NCBI RefSeq assembly: GCF_004364335.1
Contig: NZ_SOCR01000005.1
Span: 124,001 to 188,000 of the forward strand
Source: Pseudomonas graminis
GTDB taxonomy: Bacteria > Pseudomonadota > Gammaproteobacteria > Pseudomonadales > Pseudomonadaceae
Direction of reading: 5' to 3'
DNA length: 64,000 bases
Made by a program: the position numbers and the translations under genes. Each line of letters begins with the position of its first letter. Position 1 is the stretch's first letter. Of this stretch, positions 55,459-64,000 are shown in pieces. The notes under the pieces are model-generated. The model did no database searches. It worked only from the letters and a program-made list of their open reading frames with translations, and was not told where the DNA came from.

Positions 55459-57369
55459 TCAGGACAACGCTTCCAGCTCGGCCTGCATCGATTCCAGCAA
55501 TTCCAGTGCTTCCATCCACGCTTCTTCAAGCTCGGATTCACGGGATTTGAGCTTGGCCTGATCGGCCAGCAGGTCGCGCAATTTGTCTTTGTTCGCAGCC
55601 TCGTAGATGCCGCTGTCGCCAAGCGCCGCTTCGATCTTCGCCAGCTTCTCGTGCAGCGTGCCAAGGTCCTTCTCAAGCTTGTCGGCTTCACGCTTGTGCG
55701 GGGCGAGTTGCTGGCGCAACGCAGCGGCCTGCTGACGCTGGGCTTTCTTGTCGGTCTTGTCGACGTTCACCGGCGTGTTACTTGTCGGTGCATTGCGCAG
55801 GCGGTAGTCCACCAGCCAACGGGCGTAGTCGTCCAGATCGCCATCGAACTCCTGAACCAGGCCATCGGCGACGAGGAGGAAGTTGTCAGTGGTGCTCTTG
55901 AGCAAATGCCGATCGTGGGAGACCACCAGCACCGCGCCACTGAACTCCTGAAGCGCCATGGTCAGGGCCAGTCGCATTTCCAGATCCAGGTGGTTGGTCG
56001 GTTCGTCGAGCAGCAGCAGGTTGGGTTTGTCCCATGCAATCAGGGCCAACGCCAGTCGCGCTTTCTCGCCACCGGAGAAATTCAGCACCGGCTCGTCGAG
56101 GCGCGCACCGCGGAAATCGAAACCGCCCAGGAAGTCCCGCAACGCCTGTTCGCGCTCGGCGGGTGCAATGCGCTGAAGGTGCAGCAGCGGACTGGCCTTG
56201 GCGTCCAGGGAATCAAGCTGATGCTGGGCGAAATAGCCGACCACCGTGTTTTCGCCACGCACCATGCGCCCGCTCAACGGCTCGAGCTCGCCCGCAAGGT
56301 TTTTGATCAGCGTGGATTTACCGGCGCCGTTCGGGCCCAGCAAGCCGATGCGTGCGCCCGGCGTCAGCTGCAGCTTGACCTTCTGCAGGATGGCTTTGTC
56401 GCCATAGCCCAGTCGCGCGTCAGACAGGTCCATCAGCGGGCTGGAGATTTTGGTCGATTCGCGGAAGGTGAAGTCGAACGGAGAATCGACGTGGGCCGCC
56501 GACAGCTCTTCCATTCGCTCAAGCGCTTTGATCCGGCTCTGGGCCTGTTTGGCCTTGGTGGCCTGGGCCTTGAAGCGCGTGATGAACTTCTCCATGTGGG
56601 CGCGCTGGGCCTGTTGCTTGTCGTAGGCCTGCTGTTGCTGAGCCAGGCGTTCAGCACGGGCGCGTTCGAAAGCGCTGTAACCGCCGCGATAGAGCGTGAT
56701 CTTTTTCTGCTCGACATGGGCAACGTGATCGACCACCGCATCCAGAAAATCGCGGTCGTGAGAGATCAGCAGCAGCGTTCCCTGGTAGCTCTTGAGCCAG
56801 TCCTCAAGCCAGAGAATGGCATCGAGATCCAAGTGGTTGGTCGGCTCATCGAGCAGCAGCAGGTCCGAGGGGCACATCAAGGCCTGCGCCAGGTTGAGAC
56901 GCATCCGCCAGCCACCTGAGAAGTCGCTGACCTGGCGCTCCATCTGCTCGTTGGTGAAGCCCAGACCTGCCAGCAACTTGCGCGCCCGCGCATCGGCGGT
57001 GTAGCCATCGGCGCTGTCGAGCTCCGAGTGCAGACGCGCTTGCGCGGCGCCGTCCTGGGCGGCCTCGGCAGCCGCGAGGTCATGCTGCACCTGACGCAGG
57101 CGCAGGTCGCCGTCGAGGACATAGTCCACCGCCAGACGATCGAGGGTATCGACCTCCTGACGCATGTGGGCGATGCGCCAATCGGCAGGCAGCAGACAGT
57201 CGCCGTTGTCGGGGGTCAATTCACCCCGCAGCAGCGCAAACAGGCTGGATTTACCGGCGCCGTTCGCGCCGATCAGGCCGGCTTTCTGACCGGCGTGCAG
57301 GGTCAGCTCGGCGTCTTCTAGCAGACGTTGCGGACCACGCTGTAAGGTAAGGCTTTGAAGTCTGATCAT
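55459..57369 (-). CDS. yheS: ABC-F ATPase, YheS type
   Basis: Soluble ABC-F protein of 636 residues, matching E. coli YheS (637). Two nucleotide-binding domains: the first with GLIGANGAGKSSLFALLRGE, SDFSGGWRMRLNLAQAL and LLLLDEPTNHLDLDAILWLEDWL, the second with GLLGPNGAGKSTLIKNLAGE, NFSGGEKARLALALIAW and LLLLDEPTNHLDLEMRLAL. A linker of arms with ERLAQQQQAYDKQQAQRAHMEKF lies between. A charged C-terminal coiled-coil ends the protein. ABC-F members act on the ribosome; the start is the ATG giving MIRLQSLTLQRGP. Confidence 0.95.
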   Translation of the reverse strand: MIRLQSLTLQRGPQRLLEDAELTLHAGQKAGLIGANGAGKSSLFALLRGELTPDNGDCLLPADWRIAHMRQEVDTLDRLAVDYVLDGDLRLRQVQHDLAAAEAAQDGAAQARLHSELDSADGYTADARARKLLAGLGFTNEQMERQVSDFSGGWRMRLNLAQALMCPSDLLLLDEPTNHLDLDAILWLEDWLKSYQGTLLLISHDRDFLDAVVDHVAHVEQKKITLYRGGYSAFERARAERLAQQQQAYDKQQAQRAHMEKFITRFKAQATKAKQAQSRIKALERMEELSAAHVDSPFDFTFRESTKISSPLMDLSDARLGYGDKAILQKVKLQLTPGARIGLLGPNGAGKSTLIKNLAGELEPLSGRMVRGENTVVGYFAQHQLDSLDAKASPLLHLQRIAPAEREQALRDFLGGFDFRGARLDEPVLNFSGGEKARLALALIAWDKPNLLLLDEPTNHLDLEMRLALTMALQEFSGAVLVVSHDRHLLKSTTDNFLLVADGLVQEFDGDLDDYARWLVDYRLRNAPTSNTPVNVDKTDKKAQRQQAAALRQQLAPHKREADKLEKDLGTLHEKLAKIEAALGDSGIYEAANKDKLRDLLADQAKLKSRESELEEAWMEALELLESMQAELEALS

Positions 57370-57415
57370 AATGGCGGCGGAGTCTACCAGCTTCGCCCAA
57401 AACAGGTAGATGGCG

Positions 57416-57883
57416 ATGCTTTCGGACCTATGGAGTTTCACCCTCGATTTCTATGCACGCCCAGGCGTCGAGCAGGCGTGCCTCAACCTGCAAGCCAATG
57501 GCGCCAATGTCTGCGCGCTGCTGTGCGGTGTCTGGATGGACCGCCGCGGCGTGCAGTTCGACCCGGAACGGGCGCGACAAATCGGACAATTGGCCGACCC
57601 GTGGCACGAGAAGGTGGTGGGACCATTGAGGGATGTTCGGACACGCTGGAAGGCCGACGCGACAGAAGACGAAGAACTCACGGCTTTACGGGACAGGCTG
57701 AAAATTCTGGAGCTTGATGCCGAACGTGAGCTGCTGGTGCGGTTGCAACGGCTGACCAGAGACTGGCCTGAGCGAGACGCTCAACCTACCGGTGTGTGGC
57801 TGCAAGCGCTGGCGGGAGGTGCTGATCAAGCCAGTCCCGACGCGTTGCAGATTCTGCTTCGCGCCGGGACCGACATCGCTTAG
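57416..57883 (+). CDS. TIGR02444-type conserved protein
   Basis: Protein of 155 residues recognisable as the small conserved family next to algP in Pseudomonas: LSDLWSFTLDFYARPGVEQACLNLQANGANVCALLCGVW, then LADPWHEKVVGPLRDVRTRWK and a charged helical tail. No catalytic motif is seen. The second of two in-frame ATGs is chosen as AGG lies nine bases away; the first, at 57410, is possible. It diverges from yheS and its end overlaps the algP end by four bases. Function unknown. Confidence 0.83.
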   Translation: MLSDLWSFTLDFYARPGVEQACLNLQANGANVCALLCGVWMDRRGVQFDPERARQIGQLADPWHEKVVGPLRDVRTRWKADATEDEELTALRDRLKILELDAERELLVRLQRLTRDWPERDAQPTGVWLQALAGGADQASPDALQILLRAGTDIA

Positions 57884-58860
57884 GACGCGCTGTTCGAGGT
57901 CGAATCAGCAGCTGGCGCGGCCGGAGCGGCTGGCGCAGGGGAAGCAGCAGGCGCTGCTGACGCTGGCTTGGCAGCCGGTTTTGCCGCAGTCTTCGCTGCG
58001 ACTGGCTTCGAGGCAGCAGGCTTGGAGGCTGCTGGCTTGGCAACCGGGCTCGCTTTGGCGGCGGCAGGCTTGGCTGCTACTTTGCTCACAGCAGGCTTGG
58101 CAGCTGGTTTTGCAGCAGGCGCTTTAGCCGGAGCAGGGGCAGCGGCTTTCACGGCAGCCGGTTTGGCAGCGGTGGTTCTGGCGGCGGGCTTGGCGGCCGA
58201 TTTCGCGGCGACCGCGGTTTTAGCGGCTGGCTTGCTCGCAGCGCTGGCGACTGGCTTGGCAGCAGGTGCCTTGCTCGCAGCAGGCTTGGCGGCCACGGTT
58301 TTCGCAGTCACTTTGGCGACGGTTTTTTCAGCAACGGCTTTGACTGCAGTTTTAGCAGCAGGCTTTACCGGCGCCGCTTTGGCCGCAGGTTTTGCAGGCG
58401 CTTTCGCAGGTGATTTTGCCGCCACAGGCTTGGCAGCAGCCTGAACCGGAGCTTTTGCAGCGCGATCGTTCAGCGCTTTGCCAACGGCTTCCTTCACGCG
58501 GCCAATGCCTTGGGCCAGCTTCAGGCTTTCCTGAGCATCACGCTTGAGGTTGAGGATGTAGCTGCGGGTTTCGGTCTGACGATCTTTCAACGCGTCGAGC
58601 AACGACTCGAGTTCGGCCACACTGTCTTTGGCCTTGCCTTGAGCCTTGGCTTTACCGGCGGCGGCAGCGTCTTGCAATTTGGTGCGCGACTTGTGCAGTT
58701 TCTCCTGCGCCTTGCCACGTTGTTTCTCGAGCTTGGCGAGCAGTTTTTCAGCGTCAGCCAATGCTTGAGAACAGGCGTTTTCGAGATGTTCGAGCAGGCT
58801 GCCCGAAAGCTGTTGAAGCAAATGCAACGGAGTGTTTACTGGCTTCTTGGTGGCCGACAT
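57880..58860 (-). CDS. algP: AlgP, histone H1-like regulator
   Basis: Protein of 326 residues. The N-terminal third is a charged helical region (LLEHLENACSQALADAEKLLAKLEKQRGKAQEKL). From about residue 135 it is a long low-complexity Lys-Pro-Ala repeat (many KPAA, AAKP and KAPA units) as in the P. aeruginosa AlgP (AlgR3), which resembles eukaryotic H1 and binds DNA near algD. The DNA is thus rich in short repeats prone to length variation. AGGAGG precedes the ATG. It converges with the TIGR02444-type gene (stops overlapping) and is near algQ, as in P. aeruginosa. Confidence 0.93.
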   Translation of the reverse strand: MSATKKPVNTPLHLLQQLSGSLLEHLENACSQALADAEKLLAKLEKQRGKAQEKLHKSRTKLQDAAAAGKAKAQGKAKDSVAELESLLDALKDRQTETRSYILNLKRDAQESLKLAQGIGRVKEAVGKALNDRAAKAPVQAAAKPVAAKSPAKAPAKPAAKAAPVKPAAKTAVKAVAEKTVAKVTAKTVAAKPAASKAPAAKPVASAASKPAAKTAVAAKSAAKPAARTTAAKPAAVKAAAPAPAKAPAAKPAAKPAVSKVAAKPAAAKASPVAKPAASKPAASKPVAAKTAAKPAAKPASAAPAASPAPAAPAAPAADSTSNSAS

Positions 58861-59039
58861 GACTTACCTCCTGGCTGATTTGAGTGCGGCCATACTAGAC
58901 CTCCGCCCGCACCGCCGCTAGGGCATCTTGACACTACAATCCCCGCGCTGTTGCAAGACGCCGAAAAACGCGGCAATACCCGTCACGCTCGGGCTTCAGC
59001 GCTGGCATAATCGCTCACTTCCCAGGCCGGAGAGCATTC

Positions 59040-59717
59040 ATGTCGCGCTACCTGTTTATGTCGTTGTTCCTCTTGGTACCCCTTGCTCACGCGACCGATG
59101 CTCCGGCGTCCGACAACACCCACGATCTTTCCTATAGCCTTGGCGCAAGCCTGGGCGAGCACCTGCGGCAGGAAGCCCCCGATCTGCAGTTGCCCGCGCT
59201 GCTTGAAGGCCTGCAGTCGGCGTATCAAGGCAAGCCGCTGGCGATCAAGCAGGAACGCATGGAGCAGATTCTCAGCGACCACGATGCTGCCCTCGCCCAG
59301 GCTGAAAACTCCGGCCAGACCGAGCCGCAGACTGAAGCGGCGCTGAAGGACGAGCGCAAGTTCATGGACGCCGAGAAGGCCAAACCGGGCGTTCGCCAGC
59401 TCGCGGACGGCATCCTGATGACCGAGCTGACGCCTGGCAATGGCCCCAAACCCGACATCAATGGTCGTGTGCAAGTGAAGTACGTGGGTCGTCTGCCTGA
59501 CGGCACGATCTTCGATCAGAGCCAGCAGCCACAATGGTTCCGTCTGGACAGCGTCATCGCCGGCTGGACCACCGCTCTGGCCGACATGCCGGTGGGTGCC
59601 AAATGGCGGCTGGTCATCCCTTCCGCTCAAGCGTATGGCGCAGAAGGCGCAGGCGATCTGATCGATCCGTACACGCCACTGGTGTTCGAAATCGAGCTGA
59701 TCGGGGTGTCACAGTAA
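59040..59717 (+). CDS. FKBP-type peptidyl-prolyl isomerase
   Basis: Periplasmic PPIase of 225 residues with a signal peptide (RYLFMSLFLLVPLAHA, cleaved near 18). The N-terminal dimerisation part (SYSLGASLGEHLRQ, MEQILSDHDAALAQ) precedes the FKBP domain from about residue 120 (VQVKYVGRLPDGTIFDQS, VIAGWTTALADMPVGAKWRLVIPSAQAYGAEG). It resembles FkpA/FklB. It faces algP and converges with algQ, with a bidirectional terminator between. The exact symbol is left open. Confidence 0.93.
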   Translation: MSRYLFMSLFLLVPLAHATDAPASDNTHDLSYSLGASLGEHLRQEAPDLQLPALLEGLQSAYQGKPLAIKQERMEQILSDHDAALAQAENSGQTEPQTEAALKDERKFMDAEKAKPGVRQLADGILMTELTPGNGPKPDINGRVQVKYVGRLPDGTIFDQSQQPQWFRLDSVIAGWTTALADMPVGAKWRLVIPSAQAYGAEGAGDLIDPYTPLVFEIELIGVSQ

Positions 59718-59753
59718 AGCCGGCAGTGGCCGAGGCTCGCCGCCAAAGACCAT

Positions 59754-59784
59754 AAAAAAAGGGTGCCCAGGGCACCCTTTCTTA
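59754..59784. terminator. Bidirectional terminator between the FKBP gene and algQ
   Basis: A hairpin GGGTGC/GCACCC with short inner pairing, with seven A on the left and TTTCTT on the right. On the minus strand it gives a stem followed by seven T, a strong terminator for algQ. Confidence 0.9.
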
Positions 59785-59798
59785 CATCAGCGGCCTTC

Positions 59799-60257
59799 TC
59801 AGACCTCTTCCTCAACCTGTTCCTTGTGCGCGTTGTGCAGCACTTCGATCAGGCAGTCTTCCAGTTCAAAGCGCTCGTGCAGCAAGCCGCCCAGTTCCTT
59901 GAATTTCTCGGTGACGCACTTGCCTTCATCACAGAGATCGTTGAACGCCAGCAGCTTCTCGGTGATCACGTCGATACGAGGATAGATCGTGTCAGCCAGC
60001 TCGAGGCCGCGCTGATCGTTGAACGCCTTGGCTTCGCTGGTAAGTTGCTCGTAGATTTCGAAATGGCCGGCCGACACGTAATCGACCAACGTGCCGCAGA
60101 AGTCCTGCAGGGGCGCGCGCTTCTCAGAGAACGATCCCGGCTCTGCACCCAGAGCGTCGTAAGCCTTGATCAGCTCGTTGCGCTCCAGCAACCAGCGGTC
60201 AATCAGCTTGTGGACCCCACCCCAGCGTTCCTGAGCGTTCTGACAACTTTCCAGCAT
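59799..60257 (-). CDS. algQ: AlgQ/Rsd anti-sigma70 factor
   Basis: Small helical regulator of 152 residues: [38 protein letters not shown], then [20 protein letters not shown]. It matches E. coli Rsd, which binds sigma70 in stationary phase, and P. aeruginosa AlgQ (AlgR2), which affects alginate and pyoverdine regulation. Interestingly 6S RNA, the other stationary-phase brake on sigma70, is also in the window. Start is the ATG giving MLESCQNAQ; an in-frame ATG nine codons up is possible. Confidence 0.95.
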   Translation of the reverse strand: MLESCQNAQERWGGVHKLIDRWLLERNELIKAYDALGAEPGSFSEKRAPLQDFCGTLVDYVSAGHFEIYEQLTSEAKAFNDQRGLELADTIYPRIDVITEKLLAFNDLCDEGKCVTEKFKELGGLLHERFELEDCLIEVLHNAHKEQVEEEV

Positions 60258-60437
60258 GATGTTCTCTCTTCCCTTCAGGGGCATGCTGCTTCAGGCGCTT
60301 TCCGATCGGTCCGAAATATGCCGGATCCGGCCGGATAAGCGTCAACAGCAGCATTGATCCGATGATGCGTGCGGCCCAGATTATGCCCGCATGACTAGCC
60401 CATCAAGGTACGCAGGACACAAAGTTCATACAAGTGT

Positions 60438-60965
60438 TTAATCCGGAGTTCCCACATCCATTGATTTGAACCGGCGAAACTCGATAAAAAGGTAGTACAA
60501 CGCGAACAGGCACAAGCCGGAAAATGCTAGCAGGCTCCACTCCGGCAAGCTGATACCGAACAGCGACCAGTTGATCTCGGAGCAGCCTGCACTTCCGGCC
60601 AGCACCATCGCCATGATCTTCGCGTAGGTTTGCGTTTCCATCAGGTACTGAAGGTTTTCAATGCACGCCGCCATGTTCTCGGGCGGCGAAGCCTGCAACC
60701 AGACCTGACGTGCCGCGACGCTCGCACCCAACGCGGAGAACAGTAAAAGAAAGCCCGCGTAGATACGCCAGCCGAATTTGCCCGGCGCGTGCAGCGCCGC
60801 GAGCAGGCACACACCCGCCGATAACGCCATGAGCACACGCTGAAGCAGACACATCGGGCATGGCGCCGCATCAACCACAGGGCCGAGGTAAACCGTCGCT
60901 CCCACAATCGATGCGCAGGCCAGAAACGCCAGAGAGAACAAGGAGCGCGTACGAGCCAGCTGCAT
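60438..60965 (-). CDS. dsbB: DsbB disulfide-bond formation protein
   Basis: Inner-membrane oxidoreductase of 175 residues with four transmembrane helices, reoxidising DsbA and passing electrons to quinones. First redox pair is Cys36-Cys39 in PCPMCLLQRVLM; the second periplasmic pair is Cys in ACIENLQYLME and in AGCSEINWSLFG. The arginine after CxxC (LLQR) is the quinone-binding residue. P. aeruginosa has a DsbB-type gene (called dsbH) here between algQ and hemY. Confidence 0.95.
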   Translation of the reverse strand: MQLARTRSLFSLAFLACASIVGATVYLGPVVDAAPCPMCLLQRVLMALSAGVCLLAALHAPGKFGWRIYAGFLLLFSALGASVAARQVWLQASPPENMAACIENLQYLMETQTYAKIMAMVLAGSAGCSEINWSLFGISLPEWSLLAFSGLCLFALYYLFIEFRRFKSMDVGTPD

Positions 60966-61169
60966 GGAAAATCCGTAACAAAAGACGAAGGCGGCTACGG
61001 TAGAGGAAAGCGCGAGTCGCTTTCAAGGCACCCAACGGAGGATATTTCTTTGTTGATGTAGGTAAAACCCGACGCCGTATTTAAGACGTTATACCGGTAG
61101 TGCGAATATCCTCCCAACAAGCCACACCAAGCACAGAAAGTTCCTACACAAATCAGCGAATCAGACACG

Positions 61170-61195
61170 GAAGAGGCCCGCTGGCGGGCCTCTTC
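61170..61195. terminator. Hairpin at the end of the hem operon
   Basis: An 11-base-pair stem GAAGAGGCCCG/CGGGCCTCTTC with a 4-base loop, 21 bases after the hemY stop. No T run follows on the minus strand, so it may be a stabilising hairpin or Rho-aided end. Confidence 0.7.
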
Positions 61196-61216
61196 ACGTT
61201 GACGTATGGCTTCAGT

Positions 61217-62464
61217 CTAAACGCGTGTCAGCGCTGGCAACGGACGCGCGAGCAAACGCTCATCCAGCAGACCCAGGCCTTCCTGAAACAGTTGATTGCT
61301 GCGATCTGTCTCGCCCAGTTGCGCAAGCAGACGAGCCAGCTCCGCACATGCTTCCGGGTTGCGCTGCAACCTCAAGCTCGACTCAAGATAATCACGCGCC
61401 TTACCCCACAAGCTGCTTTGCAAACACAGACGACCCAGGGTCAACAACAAGCCTGGGTCATCGGTATGACTTTTCAGCCAACTTTCGGCAGTCTGCAACT
61501 GTTTGGCAGGATCGGCGCCGCGCACCAGTCCATACAACCGCGCAAGGTGGGTGTTGTAGTCGCGCTTCATGGCCGTGCGCAGGACTTCCTCGGCCTGCAC
61601 ATCTGCGCCCAGACGCCGCAGTTGTTCGGCGTACGCCAATACCAGCGCGGGCTCCTGGCGCTGAGCCGAGGTCAATTGCTGCCAGGCGCTCTCCAGCGAC
61701 GGCAGGCCCGTGGCGACGCTATCGCTGCCGGATTCACGATGGGCAGCCAACGAGAGATTCTCGCCCCAGGCGCGGCTCTCCAGTTCAGCCAGCTCTTGCG
61801 CAGGGAGCACCTTGTCCTTGCGCAGCTCAGGCATCAGGCGAATCAATTCAGCCCACTCGCCGCGCGCTCGGTACAGACGCTGCAACTGGCGCAACACCTG
61901 AGGGTTATGCGGATGACGTTCTTGCATGGCCTGCAATGTAACCAGCGCCGCGTCGAGATCACCGCGGTCCACCTGCAATTGCGCGTGGCTCAGCGCAATG
62001 GCCAGCTCGGCATTAGGCTGACGCTCCAGCGCGCGTTCGAGGAGATTGTCGCTTTCCTCATAACGGCCCTGCTCGCTCGCTGCCCGGGCCGCGCCGAGGT
62101 AGTACAGCAGTGGCTGACGTTCAGCCTCGGCGGCGCGATGCAAGTTGCGTTGCGCACTGGCCCAGCGTCCTTCGGCGAGGTCCAGCTGCCCTTGCTCAAT
62201 CGCGTTCTGCACACGACGGCTGCGGTTGCGGCGCGACCAGGGATTGACCACCCCGCCAGAGGTCGTCAGCAACGTAATGACCACCCGCACCAGCCACAGA
62301 ATGAGCAGGACGGCGACGAGCAATGCGAGTGCGGCCCAGATACTCGATTCGTAGCGGAAAGTGTCGTAGGAAATAAGCACGTAACCCGCATGGCGGGAGA
62401 TCGCGACACCGATCAGTGCCGCGGCCACCACCAGTACGAAGAGGACGACGTAAGCGCGCTTCAT
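61217..62464 (-). CDS. hemY: HemY-family TPR membrane protein
   Basis: Inner-membrane protein of 415 residues. Two transmembrane helices at the N-terminus (VVLFVLVVAAALIGVAI and IWAALALLVAVLLILWLVRVVI) precede a series of TPR helices (RWASAQRNLHRAAEAERQPLLYYLGAARAASEQGRYEESDNLL and later repeats). HemY of this type is not the protoporphyrinogen oxidase of the same name but a conserved partner of the hem operon in gammaproteobacteria, possibly linked to haem handling. It overlaps hemX by four bases. Confidence 0.93.
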   Translation of the reverse strand: MKRAYVVLFVLVVAAALIGVAISRHAGYVLISYDTFRYESSIWAALALLVAVLLILWLVRVVITLLTTSGGVVNPWSRRNRSRRVQNAIEQGQLDLAEGRWASAQRNLHRAAEAERQPLLYYLGAARAASEQGRYEESDNLLERALERQPNAELAIALSHAQLQVDRGDLDAALVTLQAMQERHPHNPQVLRQLQRLYRARGEWAELIRLMPELRKDKVLPAQELAELESRAWGENLSLAAHRESGSDSVATGLPSLESAWQQLTSAQRQEPALVLAYAEQLRRLGADVQAEEVLRTAMKRDYNTHLARLYGLVRGADPAKQLQTAESWLKSHTDDPGLLLTLGRLCLQSSLWGKARDYLESSLRLQRNPEACAELARLLAQLGETDRSNQLFQEGLGLLDERLLARPLPALTRV

Positions 62465-63603
62465 GGTTGTTTCCCAGGCTGCGCCTCGTCAGTGCGTTTC
62501 TCCAGCGCACCGCCCACAGGCGTATGACGCTGTTCGAGATACGCCTGAACCGCCGCCAGACTTTGTGTCAAATCAGGGGTCGCAACGGAAACAGGCTGTT
62601 TGCCCAGCTCATCCAGACGCTGGCCGAGCGCTTTGCTCTGCTGGTTATCGCGATTGAAATTGTCGTCCAGAACGCTTCGCGCTTCAGCCATGGCTTTTTC
62701 GTAAACCGGCGCCTGGCCGTTGAGCGCTGCCCATTGCGCCTGCTCGATCGCCAGGCTCAACGCCAGACGAACCTGGGTCAGGCCCTGACCTGCCAGCAAT
62801 GGCCGAATGTTTTTGTCGGCGTGGAAATCGATACGCACGAACTGGGAGATCTTGTCCCACCACTTAGCCCAATAGCCGTCCTCGCTGCCATCGGTCAAAC
62901 CGAACAGCGAATCGCCCTTGTCGACATATTCCGGCGCCAGCTCATTCAACTGCGCGACTTGATCACGCACCGCCGCCAGTTGCAGGAACAATCCGGTGCG
63001 ATCCGGTTGATCGACACTGCGCAGCGCGGTCAGGCTCTTGGCCAATTGCTCGCGGGCCGCGAACGCGCCGGGGTCATCCTGCTCGCGCAGGATCTCGTCA
63101 GCGCCCTGCACCAGCGCTGCAGCGCTGTTGATGTCTTGCAGCGCAGACAGCCTCAGGCTCGCCAGGCGCAGCAAATGCTCGGCCTCGGCCAGACGCCAGT
63201 CCTTACGACTGGCACCGAGTACCGTCTCTACACGCTGGCTCAGGCGCTGCTGATCACCCTGTAGCTGCGTGACGAGGCGACGGCGGTCTTCCAGTTCTTG
63301 GGCCGGTGGCAGTTGCGCCAGACGTGCGGCGATTTGCTGCTCGCTCTGCTTGAGGGCTTGAGTCTGAGAGCCAATGTCCTGTAACTGACCCGACTGCTCC
63401 TGATGACCGGCCTGCATGGCGCGCAGTTGCCAAACGCTCCAGCCGCCAACGGCAACGCCCGCAGCGCCCAGCAACAGCGCCAGTATGGCGAGCCCGTTGC
63501 TGCTTTGGCGTTTCGACGGTTCTTTGTACGCTGGATCCGGTAGCGGCTCGGATCTGGCCAGTACCGGTTCAACGTCATCTTTTGGCAAGACTGTTTCGCT
63601 CAC
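62461..63603 (-). CDS. hemX: HemX-family uroporphyrinogen methyltransferase-like protein
   Basis: Protein of 380 residues with one transmembrane helix near residues 38-60 (GLAILALLLGAAGVAVGGWSVW) and a long coiled-coil periplasmic or cytoplasmic domain (LKQSEQQIAARLAQLPPAQELEDRRRL, then RLAEAEHLLRLASLRLSALQDINSAAALV). Such HemX proteins lack the Met transferase fold despite the name and are of unknown function. A GTG start is chosen because AAGGA lies seven bases before it and homologous proteins start so. It lies between hemD and hemY. Confidence 0.92.
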   Translation of the reverse strand: MSETVLPKDDVEPVLARSEPLPDPAYKEPSKRQSSNGLAILALLLGAAGVAVGGWSVWQLRAMQAGHQEQSGQLQDIGSQTQALKQSEQQIAARLAQLPPAQELEDRRRLVTQLQGDQQRLSQRVETVLGASRKDWRLAEAEHLLRLASLRLSALQDINSAAALVQGADEILREQDDPGAFAAREQLAKSLTALRSVDQPDRTGLFLQLAAVRDQVAQLNELAPEYVDKGDSLFGLTDGSEDGYWAKWWDKISQFVRIDFHADKNIRPLLAGQGLTQVRLALSLAIEQAQWAALNGQAPVYEKAMAEARSVLDDNFNRDNQQSKALGQRLDELGKQPVSVATPDLTQSLAAVQAYLEQRHTPVGGALEKRTDEAQPGKQP

Positions 63604-63652
63604 GTATCCATCCTTTGCATGTTGGGCGTCGCGTAATCCGACTGATCGACCA

Positions 63653-64000
63653 TTACGCCTGTGAGGCAGGCGCGGGGTGTTCGCGCAATGCTGCCAGCAA
63701 GGCCGGGGCGCTGGCGCCACGGCAATCCACTACGTTAAGAACCCCGGCGACACGCGCCATTTCGGCGACTCGGGGGCTTGGTACAAACAAAGGCATCTGC
63801 GCAAGAGTAGGCCAGGCGTCGCCCGCCAACTCACGCAGATGCTCGAAACCCTGTCCACTGCTGACCACCAGCCCATTCAAGCGTTCCGCTCTCACCGTGT
63901 CGGGCAGCGCGAAAGCCGGGTACTGCGGCAGGTGGCGACGATACAACGGCAGGTAATTCACCACCACACCACGCTCCCGCAACCGCTCGGCCAGCAGCTC
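63653..64000 (-). CDS. hemD: Uroporphyrinogen-III synthase, C-terminal part
   Basis: C-terminal 115 residues of uroporphyrinogen-III synthase, which cyclises hydroxymethylbilane with inversion of ring D. The stop is at 63653 and the frame runs off the right edge of the window (its first codons here read ELLAERLRERG). Conserved parts include YLPLYRRHLPQ, DTVRAERLNGLVVSSGQGFEHL and a TFVPSPRVAE-like LFVPSPRVAEMAR. HemD usually is 250 residues, so about half is missing. hemC should be further upstream. Confidence 0.93.
   Translation of the reverse strand, partial: ELLAERLRERGVVVNYLPLYRRHLPQYPAFALPDTVRAERLNGLVVSSGQGFEHLRELAGDAWPTLAQMPLFVPSPRVAEMARVAGVLNVVDCRGASAPALLAALREHPAPASQA

Overview
The window is a 64 kb piece of a Pseudomonas chromosome, most likely from the fluorescens/syringae side of the genus. 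Three things point there: a high GC content with typical Pseudomonas codon use, protein sequences that read as Pseudomonas orthologues throughout, and a gene order I know from P. aeruginosa (rimK, envZ-ompR (amgS-amgR), tex, gshA, argA, argE, then ubiI-ubiH-pepP-ygfB, zapA, 6S RNA, ygfA, then glpT, ubiD, acyltransferase, rho, trxA, ppx, ppk, then algP, FKBP, algQ, dsbB, hemY-hemX-hemD). The species cannot be settled from the sequence alone. I see no prophage, transposase, CRISPR array, tRNA or rRNA.

Layout. 0-12 kb: the 3' part of rimK, the EnvZ/OmpR envelope-stress pair, Tex with a thioesterase, glutathione synthesis (gshA), arginine synthesis (argA, argE) and a CYTH-CHAD polyphosphate/triphosphate protein. 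12-18 kb: a tandem REP array with an exact 113-nt period, an Lrp-type regulator divergent from a small ACT-like protein, an orphan GspE/PilB-type ATPase, nested REP elements, a two-gene sugar-acid dehydrogenase operon and a small secreted DUF2388 protein. 18-27 kb (minus strand): fbpA-fbpB iron uptake, gcvT-gcvH, and the ubiquinone operon ygfB-pepP-ubiH-ubiI. 27-34 kb: a ZapB-like protein and ZapA, 6S RNA, ygfA, a 49-residue membrane protein, an EVE protein, a FliL-like protein, a quinone oxidoreductase, a TonB-like secreted protein, a GC-poor glycosyltransferase and GlpT. 34-46 kb: a ChaC-like enzyme, UbiD coupled to an iron-sulfur flavin reductase, an acyltransferase-SGNH fusion, rho, trxA, and a FadR-type regulator divergent from a complete polar amino-acid ABC importer. 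46-64 kb: convergent ppx/ppk, DedA, ElbB, a YaiI-family protein, a cytochrome c-FTR1 iron permease fusion, a LysE exporter, an ABC-F protein, AlgP, an FKBP isomerase, AlgQ, DsbB, and hemY-hemX-hemD, the last running off the window.

The genes are mostly core. The most useful extra signals are regulatory: a textbook-like Pho box and -10 upstream of ppk1; palindromes at the trxA promoter, in front of the FadR-controlled importer and between the Lrp gene and its neighbour; structured leaders before gcvT and rho; and seven REP/BIME sites, nearly all placed at gene 3' ends. Nothing in the window looks like an unmistakable new defence or biosynthetic system. The least understood parts are the orphan secretion-type ATPase with its ACT-like neighbour, the TonB-like protein beside a compositionally different glycosyltransferase, and the UbiD-reductase pair.
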